DNA of 64,000 nt from Rhizobium sp. (GTDB lineage: Bacteria > Pseudomonadota > Alphaproteobacteria > Rhizobiales > Rhizobiaceae), in contig JAHHDR010000020.1 of the NCBI GenBank assembly GCA_019739215.1, positions 96,609 through 160,608 of the forward strand, read 5' to 3'. The notes below the pieces were generated by a model. The model saw only the letters and a list, made by a program, of their open reading frames with translations. It was not told the origin of the DNA and did no database searches. The translations under genes and the position numbers were made by a program. Each line of letters starts with the position of its first letter. Position 1 is the first letter of the stretch. Of this stretch, positions 1 through 11,300 are shown in pieces.

Positions 1-1
1 G

Positions 2-160
2 CACAGGCGAGACCAGCTTAACCACTTCCGTCGTCAGCTTCGAGCGGCCGGGCTCGCGTCGGCCGCGGTCGATCTCGAATGCAAGCTCTTCCAGGTCAAT
101 CTCGAATCCGAGATGCGTCGGGCGATCATTCTGCAGATCATCGCCCAGCAGCATGGATGA
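2..160 (+). CDS. Partial open frame at the left edge, product unknown
   Basis: A frame open from the left edge runs for about 52 codons to a TGA at 158-160. It is rich in charged and Leu/Ile residues and ends in IIAQQHG, which looks like a helical C-terminus. I do not recognise a family. The opposite strand is also open here (from a start near 162 off the edge), so the coding strand is uncertain. It sits directly before transposase debris and may itself be part of a decayed mobile element. Confidence 0.2.
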   Translation, partial: HRRDQLNHFRRQLRAAGLASAAVDLECKLFQVNLESEMRRAIILQIIAQQHG

Positions 161-221
161 CATTGCGCGCCTCGTCGTCGTGGCCGCGCGCCGAGGCGCG
201 GCCAATACCCCGGGTCGTGCG

Positions 222-432
222 CCGGTCACTAGGGCCAGTATCCCGCCGAAGACCAACCGCAAGGGGAGCTTCTCATTTTCAGGCTGGGTCTACAGACAAC
301 AAAACCTTGTGGAGCGGTTCTTCAACAGGATCAAACACTTCCGAGGCATCGCCACGCTACTGCAAGCTTCCGGACAACTACCTCGCCGCCGTTAAACTCG
401 TAGCAGCGAGGATTTGGTGTCAGAGTTTATGA
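222..432 (+). mobile_element. IS5-family (IS427-type) transposase C-terminal remnant
   Basis: The translation contains IPPKTNRK, then YRQQNLVERFFNRIKHFRG, then (one frame over) YCKLPDNYLAAVKLVAARIW. These are the characteristic end of DDE transposases of the IS5/IS427 group, including the catalytic E region in VERFFN. A frameshift near 345 separates the last part, and the N-terminal two thirds are absent, so this is a dead fragment. It marks the left flank of the dpd island as a site of past transposition. Confidence 0.65.
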
Positions 433-521
433 GGCGGCGGCCTAGAGAACCATTGATGGCGTCATGGCTATAACCGGCCGCTCAATGCTAGCGCCTCCGC
501 GCGGACCATCTCAGCCTTGAA

Positions 522-670
522 CCGGCGTTCCGTGAGTGCAAGGCACATGGCCGGCTCGTACCCGCCAACACCGTCGACTACATCGCGCCGATATCGAAAG
601 GCGGGGCGGCGTTCTCCTCGCACGATCGTCCTTTAGCGGGGCTGATACTGCCGCGGCGACGCGCGCTCGC
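522..670 (+). pseudogene. Decayed HNH-endonuclease fragment
   Basis: The frame starting at 522 reads PAFRECKAHGRLVPANTVDY followed by IAPISKGGAAF. This resembles the core of small HNH nucleases, in which a C-x(n)-GRL-xxANxVDHIxPIxKGG pattern surrounds the first histidine. Here the expected His of DH is Tyr, the downstream Cys/His positions are lost and no start or clean end is present. It is a guess from pattern alone. Confidence 0.35.
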
Positions 671-945
671 GCGATCATCCCGCACTGCCGCTGCAATTTC
701 GACCGAACGCTCGTCAACTTAAGGCATTCTCGTGTACAAGTGTTCTAATGAGCTACGCATAGTCTGACGGCGGGCATAAGCCAGCATTCTAACGGAGGTT
801 AGGTTCCAACGGATATCAGAGAGGCGATTGAGCAGACCCTCGATGTGTTAGTCGGGAAGGGAAACGATGCTACCCCCACCACCCCCAAAGTTAAGAATCG
901 CTTTTTTCCCCAGGACCGGCGGTCGTGGTGAATTTTTGTCGGCGC

Positions 946-965
946 GTGAAAAACCTCTTTTTCAC
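946..965. repeat. Perfect 8-bp inverted repeat (hairpin)
   Basis: GTGAAAAA at 946-953 and TTTTTCAC at 958-965 are exact reverse complements around a CCTC loop. The stem is A/T-rich and no T-tract follows, so it is not a textbook terminator. It could be an operator or a relic of an IS end. Confidence 0.5.
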
Positions 966-1646
966 TTTGCAACTCGAAATTACGGTCCTACAGCAACTGC
1001 CAGGCTGGGCCGGCTACAGGCCGCCTCAATCTAACGTCAGGCCGCCATCATCACCGGTACACATCTGGCAGCCTTCAATCTCGGTCTGAGACCGGCGCCG
1101 CCGTCGCGGTCGGGAAGCCCGGCTGTTAGCCATCATCTACGGCCTGTTGGCCTCCGCCGAGATCGGTATGAAAGAGCATGACCGGCCGGGGCTTAACGGA
1201 AAATGATGGATCGGAAGCTGGAGGGGCGCCGCGCGCGGCGGATCGTTCCGGAACTCGGGTTGAGGGAGATGATGGGGAGGGGGAGGTTTCGGGCGTGGGG
1301 ACTGAGTTGAGAGGCTCCCACACGTATGTGCGTGATCGCGAGCAATCCAAAGTTCAATGTCATGCCATTGCAAGAAAATGTCACGGGCGACCAGGAGGCT
1401 TTCTGCAAGCCGGCAATGAGGTGCCTCAAGCAATCCAAGTTTCAAGATTTAGAACTCAGCGGCTTCATTCAGTGGCATGGAATCGCCGGCGACAGAACAC
1501 GATTAATTTCGAGGTTCGACGCTAGTTGGCGGCAAAGTGTGGATGGGCTCGAAACTATTTACAGCAAGTGCAGATACTTCCACTATTGAGCAGCGAATCA
1601 TCAACCTTAGTGGCATAAGACAATCTCATTGCACGGGAGTTGAGCA

Positions 1647-4600
1647 GTGTTCGTTCAGTCGAACGGGGGGCAGTACGCATCGCTGGGTATAGGCAAGTTG
1701 GTCGGCCGAACCGGGTCTCTCTGCGTTGTAGAGTATTTCGATTCACCGGTGACTGAGTTGGTCGTCCGTCAGATTGAAAGTGATCTGATGGAGCGCGTGA
1801 CGCTCGCTGAGCAGACCCGAATCTATCATTTCGACGAAGAGGCGGGGTCTTGGGAGATCGGTCGGCTGCTCGACGATCATGGCGACAGCCAACTCATCCA
1901 GTTCCCGAACGGCAAGGCTAAGCACCTGAAGGTTGAAGCGCTCTTTGTGAGGTGGGCTCGCCCCATCGAAGACCCGACGCTATTCCTCGCGAACCGGATC
2001 AACGAGAGTCCAAGATTTTCTGATGGACGCAGTATCTTCGTCCGTTCACAGACGCGCCAACGCGCAGCGTCGGTAGGAATGTCGGCCCTACTTGGGTCGG
2101 CGATCGAACTTGAAGCGCATCAGGTCGAGGTAGTGCGGCGCATCCTTCAGGACCCTGTGCAGCGATATCTCCTCGCGGACGAGGTTGGGCTGGGCAAAAC
2201 GATAGAAGCCGGCGTCCTCATCCGGCAATGCATTATTGATACGCAGCAGAAATGCGGCATCCTCGTAATTGTGCCTGCAGCGCTGGTCGGCCAGTGGCGC
2301 AGTGAGCTTGCGAATAAATTTTTTCTCGGGCGTTGCCTGGATCGCAGCCTCCACATTGTTGCACTCAGTGACTACGAAAGGATACGCGCGCTTCTGCCTA
2401 GCACAACGATGCTGGTGATCGACGAAGCGCATCATCTGACTGGGCAAAAGATGGGCGTCGGTAACGGCATTTACGCCGACGTTGCTGCTGCGTCGCCGTC
2501 AATCGACCGTGTCCTGTTATTGTCGGCTACGCCGGCACTCCGCAACGAGCGTGGCTTTCTCGAAATGCTACACCTGCTCGACTCCGCCACTTATCCGCTT
2601 AACGGCGAAATAGCGTTTCGGCGAAAGATCGAAAGCCGCCAGGCGCTGGCGGAGATTGTTGCCGGTTTGACACCCGAAAACGCGTTATACCTGGACTATA
2701 CGATCGACCAGTTGGCGACACTATTTCCTCATGACGAATTGCTGCAAGAGCATGCGACGGATTTGCGTAGCGTCGTCGAGACGATGCCCGATCCCGAGGA
2801 TCCTGCACTCGTCGAGGCGATCGGACGGCTACATGCCCATCTGAGCGAAGTTTACAGGTTGCATCGGCGCATCCTGCGCCACCGCCGGCGGAGCATCGGG
2901 GGACTAACCCCTGACCGTTCTGGCGCCGAGATCATCCGATATGCGAGCACCGATCGCGCAGCATTGACAACCGCTTTGGACGACTGGCGGTTCGATGAGG
3001 CCGTTAAACTCGACGCGGCCGGCTCCGAAAAGCTCTGGAGTGATCGTGTGCGCACTTTCTGGCAGGTGCTCGACCGAGCTTCGCAATATGCGATTGCTGG
3101 CCAAGGGAAACAAGGACTCCTCGCCGGCCAAACCGTGATGATCGGCGATCACGAACGCTTTGCGGCGATCAACCGCTATCTCGAGCGCGCCGGATTGTTT
3201 GAAGACCGGGCACAGGCGTTGCTTGAAGTGATCGCTCCCCTGGTGCGTAGTCGCGCCCAGTGCGTCGTTTTCTGTTCCGATCCGACGACCGCCGACGGCC
3301 TTGCGCGGATCATCCGAGACGCTCTGGAGATCACAGTCGATCGGCACGATCCAGAGGACGATTCGTGGATAGCATTTGCAGGGGCGGCCGATCATCCTGT
3401 GCTCGTCTGCGACCGACGTGCCGAGGAGGGCCTCAACCTCCAGGGCGGAAAGAAGGTAGTTGTACATTATGACCTGCCGCTAAACCCGAACCGGATCGAG
3501 CAGCGGCTTGGTCGGGTAGATCGCTACGGATCCGGCGAGGCGGTGCGTTCGCTCGTGCTTGCTTGCGAGGACGATCCCTTGGAAGTGGCTTGGACAGGCT
3601 ATCTCGACACCGCCCTAAGGGTATTCGACCGCTCGGTTGCGAGCCTTCAATATTTGATCGAGCAGACCGTGCGCGAGATCGCGCGCGCACTTTTCACGGA
3701 TGGCGCCGAGGCAATTACCGATCTGACAGCAAGCGGCGCAGGCGACCAGGGTTCAATCGAACGCGAAATCAAATCGATGGATCAACAGGATGCGCTTGAC
3801 GCCCTGGGAGCGCCTCCGACCGATATGATGGATGAGATTTCGGAAGTCGACGAGGATTGGCAGTCGATAGCAAGCGATACCGCAGCCTGGCTCGACCAGA
3901 CTCTCCAATTCGGCCGCGCCGACGAGGCGCGCCTGCTCGCCGGCGTCAGTGCGGCAGCACCATTTCGTTACGTCTATTCGACCTCCAATCCGCAAACCCT
4001 GATCTCCCTTCCGGCGTTCATTACGCAGTGCGCGGACGCTCTCGACCTGGTGCTCGGGGCGAGGGGCGGGCGGGCGGTCAGGACGATTCCTTATACATTC
4101 CGCAGACGCACTGCGCTGAGTCATGCCGCGCGCGCCAATGGCGTTGGTCTGTTGCGCTACGGTGATCCCCTGATCCGCGGACTGTCCGCGCTCACGGAAG
4201 CCGATGATCGAGGTCGATCCTTCGCAATGTGGCGTTTTGTGCCCGATCATATCGGCGACCTGCTTGCCGAGTTCTATTTTCGATTCGACTTCATCTTAGA
4301 GGCGGACATCGCCCCGGCGATGCGCGCGCTGGCTGCATATCATCGTGACACGAGCGCAGCCCGCTCGGCCCTTCGCCGACGAGGCGACATGGCGCTCGCC
4401 CCATTTTACCGCTCGATTTGGCTCGATCGTGAGTTGAAACTCGTGGACGATGAGGCGCTGTTGGCGCGCTTAGCGCGTCCGTATAGCATCAAGCCTGACC
4501 GTAGCGGGGCTCTTGATCTCAACCTTAACTCGAGAAGATGGCAGCGTCTGCTGCAGTTGCAACTTCCGGAACTCGCCTATTGGAGCGAGCTTTGCGGAAA

Positions 4601-4893
4601 GGCTAGATCGGTGGCGGAGGACGCGCTTCGTGCTGATCCCGAACTGATCGCAAGCCTTGGCCAGGCAGCGCAGCGGGCTGCTCGCGTTGATCAAGGACGC
4701 CTCGGGCAATTGCGGGTACGGGCACGCACGGCGACCGCCGAAGGAGAAAGTGCCGAGCTTATGTTTGAGGAGCAACTCGCCGCGGAACTGCAAGTCGGTA
4801 TCAATATGCCGCGTGTGAAGCTCGACACGATTGGCGCAATATTCATCTCGGCGAGCCGATCGGCGACCGATCAGATTTCGGGCGGTTATCTGA
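1647..4893 (+). CDS. dpdE: DpdE: SNF2/RapA-type helicase of the Dpd system
   Basis: First gene of the restriction arm. The protein is a superfamily 2 ATPase related to SNF2/RapA helicases: Walker A in DEVGLGKT at about residue 179, DEAH in VIDEAHHL near 258, SATP near 296, and motif VI in RIEQRLGRVDRYG near 617. In known Dpd islands DpdE belongs to the genes needed to restrict DNA lacking the deazaguanine mark. The start is GTG 1647 with GGGAG upstream. The frame stays open to 5699, but from about 4.9 kb another frame encodes the N-terminus of DpdF, and PRVKLDTIGAIFISA near 4.85 kb looks like the true C-terminal end. I place the end at the TGA before dpdF; a one-base shift just upstream is implied. 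Confidence 0.8.
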
Positions 4894-7484
4894 TTGGCCG
4901 TGCAAGATTTTGGAAGCTTGCAAGACGCTCTCCTAGATCTCGCCAAGGTCGGCACCCAGTCGCCGATCACCGATGGTATTTTCGACAGGCTAACCCAGGT
5001 GCTCCTAGCATCGCAGGCAACGGGGCGGCTGAACAGTCCGCTGGACGCGATGGCGCTCTTTCGGCATGTTCTGCGCCGGCAGGCGTTGCGTGCGGGTCAG
5101 CAGGCCCAACTACGAATTCCTTCTGGAGCCGGTTTGGCCGAGCCGAAACTGATTGGGCGAGCTTTGGCATCCGTGCCCACAGTGAGTCGAGCGGGCATTT
5201 TCTGATTGAAGCCCGGCCATGGCGTGCGGCCTGGCTCGACGACAGCGACAACCCGGTCTTCGAGGATGTATTCGCGGAGCGAAATGTCCGGCTCGACTGG
5301 CAGCGGCCGATCGATCCGTTTCTTGGCGAGGCATGCGGTTTCGAAACCTATGTGTCCCCCCGGACAGCGCGAAGCGGTGCGCAGCGCCTTTTTGCTGCCG
5401 CCCGGAGAGACCTTGGTGGTCGCTCTGCCAACTGGGTCGGGCAAGAGCTTCGTCGGCCAGGCCCCCGTGCTCGCGCGAGGCCTCGAAGGCGGTCTATCGC
5501 TCTGTGTTGTGCCGACGACCGCGCTGGTGCTCGATCAGGCGCGGCAGATGCGGCAGATGCTCAAACGCCGCTACCCACGCCGCGAAGTGCCCGCGCTTGC
5601 ATGGCATGCCGGCCTCCGCACAGAGGAGCGCACCGCGATCAAGTCCGCCATCCGCGAGGGTCGCCAAGGCATTCTCTATTGTTTCGCCCGAAGCGGTGAC
5701 GGGCGCGCTGCTGCCCTCGCTTTACGATGCGGCGCGCGCCGGACTGATCTCGTATCTTATTGTCGACGAGGCTCATCTAGTGAGCCAATGGGGTGATGGC
5801 TTCCGCCCCGCTTTTCAAATGCTGGCGGGCGTGCGCCGCGGCCTCCTGGACGCATGTCCCGAGGGCCGGCGGTTCAGGACGCTTCTCATGTCTGCGACCC
5901 TGACGCCTGACACGGTGGAAACAATCGATGCGCTGTTCGGGCCCGCACGCGCCGTCCAGATGGTCGCCTCGGTCCATCTTCGACCAGAGCCACAATACTG
6001 GATGCACCGCGAGGACGATCCCCGAAGCCAAGGACCGTAAGGTTCTTGAACTCCTGAGGCACGCGCCACGCCCATTTATCCTTTATGTGACGAAGCGCAG
6101 TGATGCGAAACGGTGGATCCGGCTGCTGCGGAGCGAGGGTTATGCGCGCATCGATTGCTTTCACGGCGAGACGGCGCATGCCGATCGTCTACGCATCATC
6201 GCCCAGTGGTCTGAGGGCCGGCTCGATGGAATCGTCGCCACCTCAGCCTTTGGGGTCGGCATCGACAAGCGCGACGTGCGCACGGTCATTCATGCCGCCG
6301 TACCTGAGACGCTCGATCGGTTCTACCAGGAAGTGGGACGCGGCGGACGCGATGGCTGTCCATCGGCGTCGTTCCTGATCTACTCACGCGAGGACCAGGA
6401 GACGGCCAACAAGATTGCGTCGCCTTCTTTGATCAGCGACGATCTCGCGTTTGAGCGGTGGTCGACCATGTATGGTCACAGCGCGCCACTCGATACCATC
6501 GGGCAGTTGCTCGAGGTGGACCTGGCGGTCGTTCCGCCGCGGCTGAGGAGGCAGTCAGACTATAACCAGTCCTGGAACATGCGCACGTTAATTATGATGG
6601 CTCGCGCCGGCATGCTCAAACTCGAATCGCAGCCGCCGTCCCGCATCGCGCAGCAGGAGGAAGAGAGCGAATCCGCCTTTGAGCTCCGCAGCGATGAGCA
6701 CTGGTCCGAATATTTTCAGCGCACCGTTGTTGGCATGTCGGAGTTCGGCCACCTCAGCCGCGAACGCTTCGAAGCGCTGATCGGTGAGGAGCGGCAGCGC
6801 TCGTTCGATGCAGCGACCGAGAACCGCGCGCTCCTCGACAAGCTGCTCAGCGGTTCGACCGAGGTTTCGCTGCTGCTGGATCATCTTTATCGCAGTAACG
6901 CCCCGGGGCGCTCGGTGATCGTATCACGAGCCTGCGGGGGATGCCCGACGCATCGCCGCGAGGGGACGGCTAACACCGACTATCCAGCGCCACCCGCCTA
7001 TGGCATCGAGCAGGTTGGCCAGTTCGACCTCAGCCTCTTTTCCGGTCGCTTCCCACAACTGGACTTGAACGAGCCGATCATCCTTCCCGTCGAGGACCCG
7101 GTCGATGATGCTGTGCTCTTCGGCCTGCTGCGCGATTTCGTCGCGATGTTCGGTGTGCGCGAGATCGCGATCTCCGCGTTGTTTCGCCAACGCAATCCGG
7201 CGCTGTCACTCCTGCACAAGCAGAGCGAGGATCACGTGCTGCTGATGCAGACGCTCGAAGAAGAAATGCTTCGTCCGTCGTCCTACGAGCTTCCCCGTGT
7301 GACGCTCTGGACGGACGAAATTGGCACGCCGTTGCCGAAACATCTATTCATCATGAAGCGACCTCTGCATGTCATTATAGCATCGGCCTCGACGCCGGAC
7401 TCATGGAACTTCGCGCGCCGCATTGGCGACATTGGTACCAATGTGCTAGCGGTCGATCAATTCAGCCTCGGAGCGCGTCTGTGA
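4894..7484 (+). pseudogene. dpdF: DpdF: RecQ-like helicase, frame broken in this sequence
   Basis: Pieces in three frames join into one RecQ-like DEAD/DEAH helicase of about 860 residues: an N-terminal region from TTG 4894 or GTG 4900; Walker A LPTGSGKS at 5425-5449; VDEAHLVSQWG at 5762-5794, typical of RecQ; SATLTPDTV near 5888; and the C-terminal helicase motif FGVGIDKRDV with FYQEVGRGGRDG near 6.25-6.35 kb. A cysteine cluster, CGGCP, follows near 6.94 kb. Shifts are needed near 5200, at the C6 run at 5354-5359, near 5680 and near 6010. The last 1.4 kb is intact, and the gene ends with a GTGA overlap into dpdG. Conserved sequence between the breaks argues for read errors or very recent damage. 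Role: ATP-driven DNA translocation or unwinding in the restriction complex, inferred from family. Confidence 0.8.
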
Positions 7485-8383
7485 GTCTCCTCAATCAAGC
7501 AAGCGACGGGCTGTTTAATGTGCTGATCGTGCTGGTTCGCGCGCTTGTTCGCTTTGGGCCAAAGAGCCGCGAAGATCTAATACTTGCATGTGGCGGCGCC
7601 GTCGACGCGTGCGATTCCAGCCAGTTGACGCGAACATTAAACCGCTGGACGGAACTTGGCCTGTTCGGCGAGGAAAGCGGGTCAGTTATCATCGCCGAGC
7701 CGTACCGTTCCGGGCTCGGTAGGAACGCCGACGGAGCGGAAGACCGCCTTCCGAAAGTGGCGCGTACGGTAGCGTTGCAGCCGGCAAACAACGCTCGTTT
7801 CTGGGAGAGCGAGGGAGCCAAGAGCGCCGACCTGTCGCGCGGCGTGGCCTGGATGCTCGCCCAGGACGTTTATACGCTGGACGTCAATTCAGACCGTTTG
7901 GCTGAACTAGAGGGGCGGCAGCTGGTCGACAGCGGCGCACAGAAGATCTCCCAGAACAATACGCGCTGGAACGGCCTCAAAACCTGGATGCTCTACCTGG
8001 GGTTCGCCCGCGACGGCACGCAATGGGTCGTCGATCCAACGCAGGCGCTGCGCGAGGCTCTTCCCGAGATATTCGGTTCGAACCAAGAATTGTCCGCGCC
8101 TGCTTTTGTGGACCGATCTGCCGCGGTGCTGCCAGTCCTCGACGGGGGCGCCTATCGGATCCTGGTCGAGGGCGCGCTGAAGGAAAGCGCCTGGCCCAGG
8201 CTCCGGGCCGGCCTTATCTCTTCGTCCATGTCGCGGGCGATCCAACGACTCGATCATGAGGGGTTCATTACGCTCTCAAACCGCAGTGATACCGAAGGCG
8301 TCGTATCGCTCACCGGCAGCAATGCGCGCACCTGGCGGGACGTTTCGCATGTAGCCTTGGCCCAGTCAGGAAAGGCGCATTGA
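7481..8383 (+). CDS. dpdG: DpdG: Dpd restriction-arm protein
   Basis: A protein of 300 residues whose GTG start (7481) overlaps the dpdF stop as GTGA; the longer frame upstream lies inside dpdF. It has no catalytic motif I can name. The N-terminal third is helical with a winged-helix feel (DLILACGG followed by LTRTLNRWTELGLF), as does a C-terminal stretch (SRAIQRLDHEGFITL). The identity as DpdG rests on size and on its place between the RecQ-like helicase and the large P-loop ATPase, the order known from other dpd clusters. Its biochemical role is unknown; DNA binding is my inference. Confidence 0.7.
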   Translation: MSLLNQASDGLFNVLIVLVRALVRFGPKSREDLILACGGAVDACDSSQLTRTLNRWTELGLFGEESGSVIIAEPYRSGLGRNADGAEDRLPKVARTVALQPANNARFWESEGAKSADLSRGVAWMLAQDVYTLDVNSDRLAELEGRQLVDSGAQKISQNNTRWNGLKTWMLYLGFARDGTQWVVDPTQALREALPEIFGSNQELSAPAFVDRSAAVLPVLDGGAYRILVEGALKESAWPRLRAGLISSSMSRAIQRLDHEGFITLSNRSDTEGVVSLTGSNARTWRDVSHVALAQSGKAH

Positions 8384-11300
8384 TGCTCGAGAGATATTGG
8401 CCCGAGGCCGCCGAGGTCAACGCGTGCATCAAGAACGAAGCTGAGACCGCCGACGTGTCGGTCTTGCTGGCAGTTCATCAGCCGACTCCGCTCACGACGC
8501 GCAATGCCGGTACGAACATCGAGGCGCCTGCAAGCGAGCAGGAACTGCTCGATGCTTTTCTTTCCGACGACGTGCCGGGAGGATATCTGCTGTTTCCGAT
8601 CACCGGGCCTTCCGGCGTCGGCAAGTCGCACATCATCCGCTGGCTCCACGCGCAGCTTCAGCGCTCGCCCAAACGCCATCGCCTCCACATCATCCCTATT
8701 CCCAAGAGTGCAAGTCTCCGACGCGTTGTCGAACTCATCCTCAAGCCGTTGGAAGGCGATTCGCGCTTCGAGAAATCGCGATCGGAACTCACGCGTGCGT
8801 TCGCAGAGGTCGACAAGCGCAAGGCCGTGGTACTATTCCGCGCGCAGATCGAGAACGCGCTGGCGAGCCGGGCGGAGGCGCTGCATCTGGAGGCGCGCGA
8901 ACATAAGGACCGCGCGGTGGAGTTAAGACCGCTGATCGGACATGCCCAAATGCTGCCGAAGCTGTTCGGGGACGCCGCGCTCAAGGACCATTTCGATGAG
9001 ACCGTCCTCGCCCGAGTCGTCGCGCGCGCGCTGCGAGGCCGGGAAGACGGCGCGGAGGGAGACGAAACCCAATCGCAATTCTTCGCCGAGGACCTGCTTA
9101 TTCCCGATGCGATCGATCTCAACGAAGCGGCGCTGCCGGTAAAAACCTATTATCAGACTCAGCTCGCCGTCCAGGATGTGCGCCGCCGCCAGGCCGCGGC
9201 GGACCTTCTCAACACAATCGTCGACACCGCTATTGGCAATGTTTTCCAGCTTGAGCAGAGCACCGGTGGCATTACCTTGCAGGACATCATCCTAGGAATC
9301 CGTGAGATCCTGCTCAAGGACGACATGGACCTGGTGCTACTCGTCGAAGATTTCGCCGCGCTGTCGGGCATTCAGGATGTGCTGCTCAAGGTCTGTGTGC
9401 AGGAAGGCACCCATGACGGCAAGAAGGTGCGCGCCACCATGCGCACGGCGCTCGCGCTTACCGACGGTTATCTCGCCTCGCGCGACACGATCCTGACGCG
9501 CGCGCAACGCGTCTGGGTTATCGGCCACCGCGAGCAGAGTGACGATGAGATCAAGCGCGCCGTAATCGAGATGGTCGGCGCCTATCTGAATGCGGCTCGC
9601 TGGGGGGATGACGGCCTGCGCAGACGCTTTGACCGTCGCGGTGCCGATGACGGGCTCACCGGCTGGTTGCCGGCCTGGGAGGACGATGAGCAGAGCGACG
9701 AGGAAACCGAGGCGCTGACCGCCTTTGGGTTCTCTGAGCGCGGACACGCGTTGTTTCCGTTTAACCGTCTGGCGATCGAGCAACTCGTCCTCCGGCATCT
9801 AACGGAGGCAAATCGGCTCGTCTTCAACCCGCGCCGGGTGATCAACGAGATCCTCCGCCGCCCGCTGCTGATGCGAGGCACGTTCGTCAGCGGGAATTTC
9901 CCGCCGCCTGAATTCCACGGGCTGCGCCCGAACGCCTATCTCGCCGGGCTGGTCAGGCAGGTAAGCCAACCCGAGCAAGTCAAGCGGCGCTTGGGTTCTG
10001 CGCTCGCGGTATGGGCCGGCAATGCGGCGGATCAGGTCGCGCTTGCCCATGTGCCGCCGGCGATCTTCTCGACCTTCTCGCTGCCGACGCCAGCCGATGT
10101 CGCCAACGTGGCGTTCGTACCGACATCCCCTTCGCTAATCTCGCCGACAGGCCCGGTCCCCGGAGACACTCCGCCATCCGCGCCTCCTCCTCCACTGCCA
10201 GCGCGAGCCGAGCAGGATCCGCGGGTCGCGGCCTGGTCGAAGAAGCTGGATGCTTGGACGTCCGGTATTGAACTCGTTCAGGCTGACGCGCGTGAGCTTC
10301 GAAGCGCCTTGGCGGCGATGCTGAAGGGCGCAATCAATTGGCCGGCAATTCGCATTCCGGATCAGGAGATCAAGGCCACGTGGCTATCTATCGCCGGGGC
10401 GCGCAACAATCCGGTCGGCGGTCGCATCCTTGTGGTTTGTGATGGCTATGACGACCAAGAAGGGACGCTGCGCGAAGGATTTCTCGGCGTACTGCGGTTC
10501 GGCTTCAACGGTCATCGCTGGGATTATCCCGAGGCAGACATTGACTATGTCGCGAGCGCTGCGATTATCGATCGTCTGGTCTTGCAGTTGGTCCCGATGC
10601 TTGTTGCTGAAGCAAATGCGCAGAGCGCGGTGATCGGCCGAGCCCTGCTCAATCAATCGCGCATCGTCGGCCTATCCCCTCCGGTTCGGCCGGCAGGTGC
10701 CGAACCGCTTCTTCGCGGCCTCTTCTCGCCGCCGCCGCAGGTGGAGACGCAGGCATTCGATGAAGGCTGGGATCAGCTTCGCGCCCAGGCGACGGCGTCG
10801 GTCAACGGCCGGAGCACGCGCACGATCCTGCAGCAGCTACTGCTCGATCGCAGCGCCAGCTTCCAGGGCACCGGAAGCAAGCCCTTCGCGGTCGACAGCC
10901 CCCGACTGCTCGACGCGCTTGCTGGGGATTCGCTGATGGGGCCGCTTCCGGACGGGTTGCCGGACGAGGCGCGGACCTTCATCCCGACCATGACCGATGC
11001 CCGCATCTGGGGAAAGCTGCAGTCGGTCATAGCCAAGCTTCGGGCCTTTCGCAGCGAGATCGCTGATTATGTCCATGAAAACTTCGACAAAGGCGCATTC
11101 GTTGCCGACTTGCGTGAGATCATCCCGCTGCTGCAGAAGACCAACTCCTGGCCCGACAATGTCACGATCAAACTCAGCGAGTTCGAAAATCGCCTAACCG
11201 AGTTCCAGACCAGCCGCTTCGTCGACTTGGTGGAAAAGACGGAGATGATCGTCGACGAAGCGGACCGTGAGCAAATCCCCAAGTTGCTCAACGCGCTGGG

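Larger units (their letters stand above)
433..1646. other. Gene-poor 1.2 kb left flank of dpdE
   Basis: No convincing intact gene is seen. The stretch holds a possible decayed HNH-nuclease fragment (522-670), a perfect short hairpin (946-965) and only short, compositionally odd open frames. The promoter of the dpdE operon must lie in its right part, but I found no good -35/-10 pair close to 1647. Confidence 0.5.

Noticed and set aside
1178..1589. Overlapping open frames of 87-115 codons upstream of dpdE
   Set aside because: Low-complexity or unrecognisable translations with no ribosome site; several frames are open together, as expected by chance in GC-rich DNA.
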